Below, piece by piece: positions 35,100 through 44,612 of a stretch of 64,000 nt of DNA. Source of the DNA: Mesorhizobium sp. Root157 (GTDB lineage Bacteria > Pseudomonadota > Alphaproteobacteria > Rhizobiales > Rhizobiaceae); contig NZ_LMGJ01000012.1 of the NCBI RefSeq assembly GCF_001427385.1, positions 62,433-126,432 on the forward strand. The letters are read 5' to 3'. Below the pieces are notes generated by a model, which was given only the letters and a program-made list of their open reading frames with translations, ran no database searches and was not told the DNA's origin. The translations under genes were made by a program, and so were the position numbers. Each line of letters starts with the position of its first letter. The first letter of the stretch is position 1.

Positions 35100-36527
35100 A
35101 TGAACAACCACTTGAATTTCTTCATCGACGGCAAATGGGTGGCGCCGGTCAACCCTGCCACGCTGGACGTGATCGATCCGTCCACCGAGGAGGCCTATAC
35201 GAAGATTTCAGTGGGCTCGAAGGCCGATGTCGACAAGGCGGTGACGGCGGCGAAGGCGGCGTTCCCGGCTTTTTCGCGGACCACCAGATCGGACCGGCTG
35301 AAACTGCTCAACCGCATCCTCGAAATCTACAACGAGCGCTACGAGGATATTGCCCAGGCGGTCAGCCAGGAAATGGGCGCGCCGATCACCTGGGCGCGCG
35401 AGGCGCAGGCATGGGCCGGCCGCGCCCATATGGAAGCGACAATAAAGGCGCTCGAGGACTACGAGTTCAGTGAAAAGCGCGGCGCCACCCTGGTGGTGAA
35501 GGAGCCGATCGGGGTCTGCGCGCTGATCACGCCGTGGAACTGGCCGCTCAACCAGATCGTCTGCAAGGTCGCTCCCGCTATTGCCGCCGGTTGCACGGTC
35601 GTGTTGAAGCCCTCCGAGATCGCGCCGATCAGCGGCATCGTCTTTTCCGAGATCGTGGACGCCGCCGGAACCCCGAACGGCGTCTACAACATGGTCAACG
35701 GCACCGGCCCCGATGTCGGCCAGGTCATGGCTGGCCATCCCGACGTCGACATGGTTTCCTTCACCGGCTCCACCCGGGCCGGCATCATCGTCGCCAAGAC
35801 GGCGGCCGACACGGTCAAGCGCGTGGCGCAGGAACTGGGCGGCAAGTCGGCCAACATCATCCTTGCCGATGCCGATTTCGAACAGGCGGTGAAAAAGGGT
35901 GTCGAGGGCTGCTTCGGCAACAGCGGCCAGTCCTGCGATGCGCCGACCCGTATGCTGGTGCCGGCCGCTCGCCACGACGAGGCGCTGGCCGTCGCCAGGG
36001 ATGCGGCCGAAGCCCACAAGGTCGGCGATCCCCGCGCCGAGGACACCCAGCTTGGGCCGGTGGTCAGCCAGTTGCAGTACGACAAGATCCAGCGGCTCAT
36101 CGAGGCCGGCATCAAGGAAGGCGCGACGCTGGTGACCGGCGGTCCCGGCCGGCCCGAACATCTCAATCGCGGCTACTATGTGCGCCCGACCGTCTTCGGC
36201 CATGTCAAACCGGGCATGACCGTCGAAAAGGAAGAAATCTTTGGCCCGGTGCTGTCGGTCATCTCCTACGAGGACGACGACGACGCGGTGAGGATCGCCA
36301 ACGACACGGTCTACGGCCTCGCTGCCTACGTCCAGTCGAAGGACATCAAGCACGCCCGCGCCGTGGCCTCGCGCCTGCGCGCCGGGCAGGTCAACCTCAA
36401 CTATCCCGACTGGGACACCTTCGCACCGTTCGGCGGCTACAAGCAGTCGGGCAACGGGCGCGAATATGCCGATTGGGCGATCCATGATTTCCTCGAGGTC
36501 AAGGGCATCATCGGTTACGGCGAGTAG
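35100..36527 (+). CDS. NAD(P)-dependent aldehyde dehydrogenase
   Basis: The 475-residue enzyme has all ALDH landmarks: GVCALITPWNWPLNQI, VLKPSEIAPISGIV, VSFTGSTRAGIIV, the base Glu in QELGGKSANII, and the catalytic Cys in FGNSGQSCDAPTR. The ending FGGYKQSGNGREY also fits. It oxidises an aldehyde to the acid with a broad and unknown substrate range. The start MNNHLNFFIDGKWV is preferred over longer frames. A palindromic repeat begins at the stop codon, and deoC follows. Confidence 0.92.
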   Translation: MNNHLNFFIDGKWVAPVNPATLDVIDPSTEEAYTKISVGSKADVDKAVTAAKAAFPAFSRTTRSDRLKLLNRILEIYNERYEDIAQAVSQEMGAPITWAREAQAWAGRAHMEATIKALEDYEFSEKRGATLVVKEPIGVCALITPWNWPLNQIVCKVAPAIAAGCTVVLKPSEIAPISGIVFSEIVDAAGTPNGVYNMVNGTGPDVGQVMAGHPDVDMVSFTGSTRAGIIVAKTAADTVKRVAQELGGKSANIILADADFEQAVKKGVEGCFGNSGQSCDAPTRMLVPAARHDEALAVARDAAEAHKVGDPRAEDTQLGPVVSQLQYDKIQRLIEAGIKEGATLVTGGPGRPEHLNRGYYVRPTVFGHVKPGMTVEKEEIFGPVLSVISYEDDDDAVRIANDTVYGLAAYVQSKDIKHARAVASRLRAGQVNLNYPDWDTFAPFGGYKQSGNGREYADWAIHDFLEVKGIIGYGE

Positions 36528-36575
36528 AGCATGGTCCCGAAAAGTGTGTCGCGGTTTTCGGACAAGACCATGCTC
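36527..36575. repeat. Palindromic intergenic repeat (RIME-like)
   Basis: Perfect outer arms GAGCATGGTC (36527-36536) and GACCATGCTC (36566-36575) enclose an inner CCGAAA / TTTTCGG pair. It shares the core layout of the other palindromic repeats in this window and may act as a terminator or mRNA stabiliser after the aldehyde dehydrogenase gene. Confidence 0.8.
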
Positions 36576-36619
36576 CAAGGAAAGAGCGGGGCAGGGCCGC
36601 GCGCGTATTGGAGTTGCAA

Positions 36620-37627
36620 ATGAACATCGAAAAGCGGGGGGACGCTGGCATGGCGCCGTCAGCCTTCGCCAACCAGCCGCACCCCTACAATCCGGCGGTG
36701 CCGCTTTCGCTCGACCCGATTGACAGCGTGCGCGTCAACCTGTCGGCCGCCGAGCGCCGCACGGCCTCGCTGGCCGGCCGCCGTACGGTCAAGAAGGAAT
36801 GGCAGGCGGCGTGGCTGGTCCGCGCGCTGCAATGCATCGACCTCACCACCTTGAACGGCGACGATACCGCAGGGCGTGTGCAGCGCCTGTGTGCCAAGGC
36901 GCGCCAGCCTTTGCGCGCCGACCTGAAGGAAGCGCTTGGCCTCGGCGACCGCGCCATCACCACTGGCGCCGTCTGCGTCTATCATCGCTTCGTCGCCACC
37001 GCGGCCGAGGCGCTGCACGGCTCCGGCATTCCGGTCGCCGCCGTTTCAACCGGCTTTCCGGCAGGGCTTGCGCCGCTTCCCACACGGCTGAAGGAGATCG
37101 AGGCTTCCGTGGCCGACGGTGCTTCAGAAATCGATATCGTCATCACCCGCGAACATGTGCTGACCGGCAATTGGCAAGCGCTCTACGACGAGGTCAGGGC
37201 CTGCAAGGAGGCCTGTGGCACAGCCCACATGAAGACCATCCTCGGCACCGGCGACCTGCAAACCTTGCGCAACGTCGCTCGCGCCTCGTGGGTGGCGATG
37301 ATGGCCGGCACCGACTTCATCAAGACATCGACCGGCAAGGAAGCCGTCAACGCCACGCTGCCGGTGACGTTGACCATGCTGCGCGCCATCCGGGATTATC
37401 GCGAGATGACCGGCCATGTCGTCGGCTACAAGCCGGCCGGCGGCATCTCCACCGCCAAGGATGCGCTCGCCTATCTGGCGCTGGTCAAGGAAGAGCTTGG
37501 CAACGACTGGCTGCAGCCGAACCTGTTTCGCTTCGGTGCCTCGTCGCTGCTGGCCGACATCGAGCGCCAACTCGAACATCATGTGACCGGCCGCTACGCG
37601 GCCTTCAGCCACCATGCAATGGCATGA
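36620..37627 (+). CDS. deoC: Deoxyribose-phosphate aldolase
   Basis: The 335-residue class I aldolase splits 2-deoxyribose-5-phosphate into acetaldehyde and glyceraldehyde-3-phosphate. Landmarks are DLTTLNGDDT near residue 75, GAVCVYHRFV, AVSTGFPAGLAPL, ASEIDIVITREHVLTG, HMKTILGTGDL and the Schiff-base region DFIKTSTGK, then VGYKPAGGISTAKDALAYL. It has an N-terminal extension relative to the 250-residue E. coli enzyme, as in the longer DeoC group. GGAG precedes the ATG. The two aldehyde dehydrogenases around it could remove the acetaldehyde. Confidence 0.94.
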   Translation: MNIEKRGDAGMAPSAFANQPHPYNPAVPLSLDPIDSVRVNLSAAERRTASLAGRRTVKKEWQAAWLVRALQCIDLTTLNGDDTAGRVQRLCAKARQPLRADLKEALGLGDRAITTGAVCVYHRFVATAAEALHGSGIPVAAVSTGFPAGLAPLPTRLKEIEASVADGASEIDIVITREHVLTGNWQALYDEVRACKEACGTAHMKTILGTGDLQTLRNVARASWVAMMAGTDFIKTSTGKEAVNATLPVTLTMLRAIRDYREMTGHVVGYKPAGGISTAKDALAYLALVKEELGNDWLQPNLFRFGASSLLADIERQLEHHVTGRYAAFSHHAMA

Positions 37628-37731
37628 CCCCGAACCGAAGGACCGCGTCAGCGAAAAGTGGGAAGCGGTTGTCGGACCAGATCATGCCCAGCAAAGAGTC
37701 GTAGTGCTCAGGGCGACCGAGGGAAGAAAAA

Positions 37732-40107
37732 ATGTCGATTGCTGAGATACTGGACACGATGGAATACGGCCCGGCGCCCGAGAGCGACAAGGAAGCGCGC
37801 GCCTGGATCAAGGGGCTGGGCGACGAGACCAGGCTGTTCGTCGGCGGCCAGTGGAAGAAGGCCAAGTCAGGCCAAAGCTTCGAGACGACAGCGCCGGCCA
37901 GCGGCGAGGTGCTGACCCGCATCGCCGAGGCCAATGCCGCCGATGTCGATGCCGCCGTCAAGGCAGCCGCCAAGGCGCAGCCGGCATGGGCTGCCCTGTC
38001 GGGCCATCAGCGGGCGCGCTATCTCTATGCGCTTGCCCGCCTGATCCAGCGCCACAGCCGCCTGTTTGCCGTGGTCGAATCGCTCGACAACGGCAAGCCG
38101 ATCCGCGAAACGCGCGACATCGACATTCCGCTCGTCGCCCGCCATTTCTATCATCACGCCGGCTGGGCGCAGCTGATGGACACCGAGTTGGCCGACAAGC
38201 AGCCGCTCGGCGTCTGCGGCCAGATCATCCCGTGGAATTTTCCCCTGCTGATGCTGGCGTGGAAGATCTCGCCTGCCATCGCGCTCGGCAATACGGTGGT
38301 GCTGAAGCCTGCCGAATACACCTCGCTCACCGCGCTTTTGTTCGCCGAAATGTGTGAGAAGGCCGGCCTGCCGGACGGCGTCGTCAATATCGTCACCGGC
38401 GCTGGTGCCACCGGCGAGGCCATCGTCAACCACCCCGGCATCGCCAAGATCGCCTTCACCGGCTCGACCGAAGTCGGCCGGATCATCCGCGAGGCGACGG
38501 CCGGCTCGGGCAAGAGCTTGACGCTGGAACTCGGCGGCAAGTCGCCCTTCATCGTCTTCGACGATGCCGATCTCGATGCGGCGGTCGAGGGCGTGGTCGA
38601 TGCCATCTGGTTCAACCAGGGCCAGGTCTGCTGCGCCGGCTCCCGCCTCCTGCTGCAGGAAAGCATCCACAACCGCTTCGTCTCCAAGCTCACCGCCCGC
38701 ATGGAAACGCTGCGCGTCGGCGATCCGCTCGACAAGGCCATCGACATCGGCGCCATCGTCCATCCGGTGCAGTTGCAGCGCATCCGCGCGCTGGTCGAAA
38801 CCGGCGTCAAGGAAGGCGCCGAACTTCATCAGCCCAAGGCCGCCATGCCGGCAAGCGGCTGCTTCTATCCGCCGACGCTGCTCACCGGCGTGCACCCCGC
38901 TTCCACCGTCTCGCGGGTCGAGATTTTCGGCCCGGTCATGGTCGCCACCACCTTCCGCACCCCTGCGGAAGCGGTCGAGCTTGCCAACAACACCGAATAC
39001 GGCCTCGCCGCCACCGTCTGGAGCGAGACCCTGTCCTTGGCGCTCGACATCGCGCCGAAGCTGAAATGCGGCGTGGTCTGGGTCAACGGCACCAACATGT
39101 TCGATGCCGGCGTCGGCTTCGGCGGCTACAAGGAATCCGGCTTCGGCCGCGAAGGTGGCCGCGAAGGACTTGCCGCCTACTGCAAGCCGAAATGGCTGGC
39201 CAAGGCCAAGCCCATCGCAGCCCAGCCGGCACCCCAGCCAAGCGGCGAGGCGACCTCCGCCTCCTTCATCGACCGCACCGCCAAGCTCTATGTCGGCGGC
39301 AGGCAGGCGCGCCCCGATGGCGGTTATTCGCGCCCCATCCTGTCGCCGTCCGGCGCGCTGGTTGGCGAGGTCGGCGAAGGCAACCGCAAGGATATCCGCA
39401 ACGCCGTCGAAGCGGCGCGCAAGGCTACCTCCTGGGGCACGGCCAGCGAGCACAACCGCGCCCAGATCCTCTATTACATCGCCGAGAACCTCGATGCCCG
39501 CGCCGGCGAATTCACCGAGCGTCTCGCCGCCATGACCGGCAAGCGCAAACCGGAGGCGGCGAAGGAAGTCGCGGCCAGCGTCTCGCGCCTGTTCTCCTAT
39601 GGCGCCTGGGCCGACAAGTTCGAGGGCACCGTCCACAAGCCGCCGTTGCGCGGCGTCGCACTCGCCATGAACGAGCCGCTCGGCATCGTCGCCGTCGCTT
39701 GCCCGGAAGACTTCGGCCTGCTCGGCTTCGTCTCCACCTTCGCGCCGGCGATTGCCACCGGCAATCGTGTCGTGGTCGTGCCTTCGTCGCGGTTGGCGCT
39801 GGCGGCGACCGATTTCTATCAGGTGCTGGAAACCTCGGATGTGCCGGACGGTGTCGTCAACATCGTTACCGGCGATCGCGACTCGCTCGCCCTTGAACTC
39901 GCCAGGCACGAGGAGGTCGACGGCATCTGGTATTTCGGCCCGAAGGAAGCCGCCGCCCGCATCGAAAAGGCCTCGGCCGGCAATCTCAAGCAGGTCTGGG
40001 CCGAAACCGTGCAGCGCGACTGGCTCGACCCGCGCATGGGAGAGGGCAGGGAGTTCCTGTCGCGCGCCGTGCAGGTCAAGAACATCTGGGTGCCTTACGG
40101 CGAATAA
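37732..40107 (+). CDS. Two-domain aldehyde dehydrogenase (ALDH16-type)
   Basis: The 791-residue protein is a tandem of two ALDH-like units. The first (about 20-490) is complete: GVCGQIIPWNFPLLM, IAFTGSTEVGRII, Glu in LELGGKSPFIV, catalytic Cys in FNQGQVCCAGSR, and VGFGGYKESGFGREGG. The second (about 515-791) keeps the NAD-fold outline (LYVGGRQARPDGGYSRP, ATGNRVVVVPSS, DGVVNIVTGDRDSL). It lacks a Cys/Glu active site, so it is a pseudo-domain, as in the ALDH16 family. It follows deoC by about 100 bases and is likely its functional partner in aldehyde disposal. Confidence 0.9.
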   Translation: MSIAEILDTMEYGPAPESDKEARAWIKGLGDETRLFVGGQWKKAKSGQSFETTAPASGEVLTRIAEANAADVDAAVKAAAKAQPAWAALSGHQRARYLYALARLIQRHSRLFAVVESLDNGKPIRETRDIDIPLVARHFYHHAGWAQLMDTELADKQPLGVCGQIIPWNFPLLMLAWKISPAIALGNTVVLKPAEYTSLTALLFAEMCEKAGLPDGVVNIVTGAGATGEAIVNHPGIAKIAFTGSTEVGRIIREATAGSGKSLTLELGGKSPFIVFDDADLDAAVEGVVDAIWFNQGQVCCAGSRLLLQESIHNRFVSKLTARMETLRVGDPLDKAIDIGAIVHPVQLQRIRALVETGVKEGAELHQPKAAMPASGCFYPPTLLTGVHPASTVSRVEIFGPVMVATTFRTPAEAVELANNTEYGLAATVWSETLSLALDIAPKLKCGVVWVNGTNMFDAGVGFGGYKESGFGREGGREGLAAYCKPKWLAKAKPIAAQPAPQPSGEATSASFIDRTAKLYVGGRQARPDGGYSRPILSPSGALVGEVGEGNRKDIRNAVEAARKATSWGTASEHNRAQILYYIAENLDARAGEFTERLAAMTGKRKPEAAKEVAASVSRLFSYGAWADKFEGTVHKPPLRGVALAMNEPLGIVAVACPEDFGLLGFVSTFAPAIATGNRVVVVPSSRLALAATDFYQVLETSDVPDGVVNIVTGDRDSLALELARHEEVDGIWYFGPKEAAARIEKASAGNLKQVWAETVQRDWLDPRMGEGREFLSRAVQVKNIWVPYGE

Positions 40108-40190
40108 AGCAATTCCAGGAAAAGTGGGAACCGGTTTTCCGTCCGGAATTGCGCAAGCCAATGCTTTGAGCGGATATCGATCCGCTCAAA
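40108..40190. repeat. Two adjacent palindromes between convergent genes
   Basis: AGCAATTCC...GGAATTGC (40108-40152) encloses the core AAAAGTGGGAACCGGTTTTCC shared with the other repeats, given here across its break. TTTGAGCGGAT-ATCG-ATCCGCTCAAA (40165-40190) has perfect 11-base arms. Both fill the gap between the aldehyde dehydrogenase stop and the der stop and probably act as bidirectional terminators. Confidence 0.78.
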
Positions 40191-40193
40191 GGC

Positions 40194-41624
40194 TCAGCGC
40201 TTCTTCGCCCTGCCGGCGAACGGATTGTCCGATGTGCGCAGCGCCATGCGGATAGGCACGCCCGGAATGTCGAAGGCGTCGCGCAGATTGTTGACCAGAT
40301 AGCGCACATAAGATTGCGGCATGGCGTCCGGTCGCGAGCACGACACCACGAAACCCGGCGGGCGCGTCTTGGCCTGCGTCACATATTTCACCTTGAGGCG
40401 GCGTCCGGCGACGGCGGGCGGCGGGTGATGCGCCAATATGCCTTCCAGCCAGCGGTTGAGCTTGCCGGTGGAAACGCGGCTGTTCCACACCTTGTGCGTC
40501 TTGATGACGGCATCCATCAGCTTGTCGAGGCCACGTCCCGTCTCGGCCGAGACGGTCACCGCCTGGATGCCGCGCGCCTGCGGCAACAGCCGTTCCGTCT
40601 TTTCCCGTAATTCGGCCAGCAGTTGCTGTGGATTGTCGATCAGGTCCCATTTGTTGAAGGCGATGACCGGAGCCCGGCCTTCGCGAATGATGAGATCGGC
40701 GATCTGCAGGTCCTGCTTCTCGAACGGGATGGTGGCGTCGAGCACGATGATGACGATTTCCGCGAAGCGTATGGCGCGCAACCCGTCGGCGACCGAAAGC
40801 TTTTCCAGCTTCTCCTGCACCTTGGCCTTGCGGCGCATGCCGGCGGTGTCGAACAGTTTTATCAGGCGCCCGCGCCAGTCCCAGTCGACCGAAATCGAAT
40901 CGCGGGTGATGCCGGCTTCCGGTCCGGTCAAAAGCCGCTCCTCGCCGATCAGCGCGTTGATCAGCGTCGATTTGCCGGCATTCGGCCGTCCGACCACGGC
41001 GATGCGCAGCGGCTTGGTTTCGTCATAGGCCGGCACCTCTTCGGCATCGGGATCGGCGATATCCTCGCCGATCAGCACTTCGCTGGCCGCGATCTCCTCG
41101 TCGTCTTCGTCCTTGCCCAGCACACGCTCTTCGCCCAGCGCTTCGATGACGGCGTCGCGCAGGTCGGGCATGCCCTGGCCGTGTTCGGCCGAGACCGGGA
41201 TCGGCTCGCCCATGCCCAGTTCCCAAGCTTCCAGCATGCCGCCCTGGGCGCCGCGCGCCTCGGCCTTGTTGGCCACCAGAACCACCGGCTTGCCGGATTT
41301 GCGCACCACTTCGGCAAAGGTGCGGTCGTCCGGCATCAGGCCGGCCTTGGCGTCGATGAGGAAGAAGATGAGATCGGCTTCGGTAATGGCGATTTCGGTC
41401 TGGGCGCGCATGCGCCCCGGCAAGCTGGCGGCCGGAGCATCCTCGAAGCCGGCCGTGTCGATCACGTCGAAGGTGATGTCGTAGAGCTTGGCGGCGTGGA
41501 CTCGGCGGTCGCGGGTCACCCCCGGCGTGTCGTCGACCAGCGCCAGCTTGCGGCCGACAAGGCGGTTGAAAAGCGTCGACTTGCCGACGTTAGGCCTGCC
41601 GATGATGGCGACTTTGAACGTCAT
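40194..41624 (-). CDS. der: Ribosome-associated GTPase Der (EngA)
   Basis: The 476-residue GTPase has two tandem G domains and a C-terminal KH-like domain and is needed for 50S subunit assembly. Domain 1 shows [23 protein letters not shown] and NKAEAR. The acidic linker is followed by domain 2 with [26 protein letters not shown] and NKWDLI. The C-terminal part includes [20 protein letters not shown]. The upstream gene on the same strand ends just before it, as is usual for the der neighbourhood in this order. Confidence 0.97.
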   Translation of the reverse strand: MTFKVAIIGRPNVGKSTLFNRLVGRKLALVDDTPGVTRDRRVHAAKLYDITFDVIDTAGFEDAPAASLPGRMRAQTEIAITEADLIFFLIDAKAGLMPDDRTFAEVVRKSGKPVVLVANKAEARGAQGGMLEAWELGMGEPIPVSAEHGQGMPDLRDAVIEALGEERVLGKDEDDEEIAASEVLIGEDIADPDAEEVPAYDETKPLRIAVVGRPNAGKSTLINALIGEERLLTGPEAGITRDSISVDWDWRGRLIKLFDTAGMRRKAKVQEKLEKLSVADGLRAIRFAEIVIIVLDATIPFEKQDLQIADLIIREGRAPVIAFNKWDLIDNPQQLLAELREKTERLLPQARGIQAVTVSAETGRGLDKLMDAVIKTHKVWNSRVSTGKLNRWLEGILAHHPPPAVAGRRLKVKYVTQAKTRPPGFVVSCSRPDAMPQSYVRYLVNNLRDAFDIPGVPIRMALRTSDNPFAGRAKKR

Positions 41625-41627
41625 GCG

Positions 41628-42296
41628 TTACGACGCGCCGCCCGAACCGCGGATCAGCTCGGACATCAAGGTGGCACGCTGGCGCAGGTTTTGCGGCGCG
41701 GCCTGGTCGGCCACGATCTGGTCGAACAGCTTGAGCGCATCGGTCGCCTTGCCTGCCTTCCATGCCGAGAGGCCAAGCGCCTCGCGCGCGGAGTGGCGCA
41801 GCGCATTGCCGTCCGCCGCCAGCGCTTCGACGCGGCTTGAAACATCGGCGTAGGAGCCGTTGTCGACCAGAAGCAGCGCGGCCCTCAGCCGCGCCATGTC
41901 GCGCAGGCTTTGCGGGATCGAGCCGTCGGCGGCAACGGCGTCCAGTTCGGAAACCGCCGTTGCAATGTCGCCCTTGTCGGCCTTGACGGTGGCCGAGCGC
42001 ATGCGGGCGAGCACGGGGTAGGCGCCGTAGCCGGTCTTCTCGATGTCGGCGAGAGCGGCCAGCGCATCGGCCTCCTTGCCTTCGTTGGCGAGGCGCAGAG
42101 CTTGCGAATAGGCGTCGCCGGACGTGTTGGCGCGGCTCTCGTCCCAATAACGGTAGCCGACATAGCCGGAGGTCGCGAGCACCACGAGAAGAGCGAGGCC
42201 GATCAGGATGGGGCCGTAGCGGTCCCACAGCGCCTTGGCCTGTTCCTTGCGGATCTCTTCGTTGACTTCGCGGATAAATGTTTCGTCGTCGGCCAT
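41628..42296 (-). CDS. YfgM-like membrane-anchored TPR protein
   Basis: The 222-residue protein has a cytosolic N-terminus (DETFIREVNEEIRKEQAKAL), one membrane helix (about 28-48: YGPILIGLALLVVLATSGYVGYRYW) and a periplasmic helical-repeat domain with TPR character. It resembles E. coli YfgM, a partner of the SecYEG/periplasmic chaperone network, whose gene also lies beside der. It is read into der with a 3-base gap, so co-transcription is very likely. The start is the second of two adjacent Met codons. Confidence 0.85.
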   Translation of the reverse strand: MADDETFIREVNEEIRKEQAKALWDRYGPILIGLALLVVLATSGYVGYRYWDESRANTSGDAYSQALRLANEGKEADALAALADIEKTGYGAYPVLARMRSATVKADKGDIATAVSELDAVAADGSIPQSLRDMARLRAALLLVDNGSYADVSSRVEALAADGNALRHSAREALGLSAWKAGKATDALKLFDQIVADQAAPQNLRQRATLMSELIRGSGGAS

Positions 42297-42299
42297 CAC

Positions 42300-42788
42300 T
42301 CAAACCGTTTTTGCGCCGCCGGGCGGCAGATCAGCCCGCGTTTTAGCGGAAATTCGCCGGCATGGAAGGGGCGATCCCGGAAATTCGCCGCACCGGCTCC
42401 GTCATCATATGGGTATTGGCTGTCCCGGCTTCCCGGCGGGGAGGTAAAATGAGTGCCGGACGTGGATCGAACCTCCGTCGTTCTTGGGCCAACCTATTGA
42501 TCTCGCTCGCTTTGGCAAAAACAGTCATCCACACCCTTTGCCGCCTCTCGCATAATGCCCCCAGCTTCTTCCGCCGGGAACACCGATCATGACGGTGATT
42601 GGGTGGGAAGAGGCCGGCGCCCCGGAGGCAGGCTGACGTGGCCTTGTTCCGGGGAGGTTTGGCTGCTCCCCCACGAGGGATCCGGTTGTGGTCCGTGCAG
42701 CGTTGAAAGGGGACGCGCTAGGCCTGCCGAGCGTTGCCCTCACCTTGCAGCGGCATCTTCAAGGAGAGCCTGTGAGGGGAATCTTCAA
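42300..42788. other. Intergenic region upstream of the YfgM-like gene
   Basis: About 490 bases without a gene that I can support. Short frames on both strands have no family resemblance. The promoter for the yfgM-der unit should lie in the left part. Confidence 0.4.
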
Positions 42789-43212
42789 ACGCCGGACGGA
42801 CGGCCGCGAGGTCGCGTTACTTGCTAAACGAGCGTCCGAACGGCCGCCCGTCTTCCCGACCTTGTGCTCCAGAAGCGGAGGCCAGTTCTTTGACAATGGC
42901 CAGGGTCGAAAAGGCAGCGTGGCAATGAATAATTGTACTCCTCCTTCGTCATCCTAGGGCGGAGCAGGCCGAAGGCCGTCGCGCAGACCCTGGGATCCAT
43001 GCCGTGACGAAGCGGCAGTGCGATACGGTGCACAAGGCCCCCGTTCTGCTCCTCAGTGGTCCCTCACGGCATGGATCTTCGGGTCGCGCCTTTCGCTGGG
43101 CTCAGGCTTGCCCGAGGATGACGAAGTCGAGAGGCGCGCGCTTCCCTTCTGTCGCCAAGGGGAAGGGGCAAGGAATCGTCCCCGCCAGCGACGAGCGCAG
43201 CGAGCGCGAGAG
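42789..43212 (+). repeat. About 420-bp dispersed repeat, copy 1 (inverted copy at 55188-55602)
   Basis: Long stretches are nearly identical to the reverse complement of 55188-55602. Shared blocks include GAGCGTCCGAACGGCCGCCC, AGTTCTTTGACAATGGCCAG, CAGACCCTGGGATCCATGCC and GAGGATGACGAA. It contains the short palindromic CATGCCGTGACG/CCTCACGGCATGGATC pair. No coding sequence is recognised. It ends close to the bacA stop codon. Confidence 0.85.
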
Positions 43213-43238
43213 GGAAGAGCCCGTCATGCAGCCATTGG

Positions 43239-44498
43239 TCAGGCATGTTCCTCGACGCCGCCAGCCTCGATGAAACGCTGGTCGATATCCTGCAGCGGCT
43301 CGCCGTCAAGCGTTGCCTCGAAAGCGTGCAGGCGCTTGTAGATCGACAAAAGCTCGACGATCGTCGGCCAGGCGCTGACCAGGTACTGGAAGGATGACGA
43401 CACCTGCCCGAAGGCGGTCGAAATCTGTTGCCAGATGCCAAGGGTGATGGTGCCTGCCGCAATGGTTGGAATGAGGATCACGCTTGAGAAGATCGCATCG
43501 GCCTGGATGAAGCCCGAGCGCACGACGTTGAAGTAGGCGTAGTGGAAATAGAGCGTGAAATAGTTGCGGCGAACATGGGAAAACAATTCCTTGACCGTCG
43601 GTGGCTGCGCCCGTGCCTCGTCGTCTTCGCCATAGACCAGTTCCTTGCGATAGGCGGCCTCGACACGCTGGTTCTTGAACTCCAGCCCCGGCAGCTTGAT
43701 GCCGGCGACCATCAGGATAAGCGTTCCGAAGATGGACCATGCCACCGCCGCCACCACCAGCGAATAGGGGATTTCGCCGACCAGCGGCAGAAGCTTCACA
43801 TGCGAGGAAAGCTGCGCCAGAAGCGGCAGGAAGGCGATCAGCGTCATCGCCGAATCGATCAGTGCCACGCCCAGCCCCTCCATGGTGGTGGAAAAGCGCA
43901 TCGTGTCTTCCTGAACGCGCTGCGAGGCGCCCTCGATGTGGCGCAGTCTTTCCCAGTTCGCCATGTAGAAGTCGTTCATCGCGGTGCGCCAACGGAAGAT
44001 GTAGTGGCTGACGAAGAAACGGGTGGCGACGAACAGCGCCATGCCGCAGGCGCCGATCCAGGCATAGATCGAAAACATCGAATAGAGTTCGCCGGCACTC
44101 ACTGAACCGGGCGTAGTGAGCGCCTTCTGGAACAGATCGAAGAACGGCCCGCGCCAGTTGTTCAGCGCCACATAGATCTGCACGGACAGGTAGGTCGAAA
44201 ACAGGATCAGCGATGAGCCCAGGATCGACCAGTTCTGCCATGGATGGTTATCGTAAGTGCGCCAGAACAGGTAGAACGCGCCGACCATGAAGCCGAAATA
44301 GAGGTAGAACCACAAGAACGGCCTGGTCCAGAAGATGGGAATGCCAAGGACCGGTGGCGCGCCCGCCGCGGCCGGCGGCAGCCCGAATGTCGCGCCGAGT
44401 TGCTCGCCGCCAAAAAACCAGAACAGGACGCCGACAAGGCTCCACAAGACAGCCGACGTAAAGAACAGTTTCGGCTTGGGAAAGAAGGATACGAACAC
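43239..44498 (-). CDS. bacA: BacA/SbmA-type peptide transporter
   Basis: The 419-residue inner-membrane protein has about seven to eight membrane helices over its full length and belongs to the SbmA/BacA family, which imports Pro-rich and other antimicrobial peptides. Typical blocks are [83 protein letters not shown] (given with a break after MNDF) and [16 protein letters not shown] at the end. In rhizobia BacA protects bacteroids from plant NCR peptides. It lacks an ATPase domain of its own. Confidence 0.93.
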   Translation of the reverse strand: MFVSFFPKPKLFFTSAVLWSLVGVLFWFFGGEQLGATFGLPPAAAGAPPVLGIPIFWTRPFLWFYLYFGFMVGAFYLFWRTYDNHPWQNWSILGSSLILFSTYLSVQIYVALNNWRGPFFDLFQKALTTPGSVSAGELYSMFSIYAWIGACGMALFVATRFFVSHYIFRWRTAMNDFYMANWERLRHIEGASQRVQEDTMRFSTTMEGLGVALIDSAMTLIAFLPLLAQLSSHVKLLPLVGEIPYSLVVAAVAWSIFGTLILMVAGIKLPGLEFKNQRVEAAYRKELVYGEDDEARAQPPTVKELFSHVRRNYFTLYFHYAYFNVVRSGFIQADAIFSSVILIPTIAAGTITLGIWQQISTAFGQVSSSFQYLVSAWPTIVELLSIYKRLHAFEATLDGEPLQDIDQRFIEAGGVEEHA

Positions 44499-44612
44499 GG
44501 AGGTGGCTTCCTTATTGCGCGCGCAAAATCGGCCGGACTACCGGCAGGCGGGCATAAGGTCACATTTCCAGGTTAAATAAAATGCCCGCGCCTCGCCCCA
44601 GCAAGATCAAAA

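Noticed and set aside
37867..40161. 764-codon open frame antisense to the two-domain aldehyde dehydrogenase
   Set aside because: It is a G+C-driven mirror of a clear ALDH gene and its translation is Arg/Gly/Asp-rich without any domain.
40623..41840. 405-codon open frame antisense to der
   Set aside because: The der frame is unmistakable (two complete G domains); the antisense product is repetitive His/Arg/Gly-rich.
42343..42592. Short frames upstream of the YfgM-like gene, considered as a small protein or tRNA
   Set aside because: No cloverleaf can be drawn and the peptides have no hydrophobic or conserved pattern.
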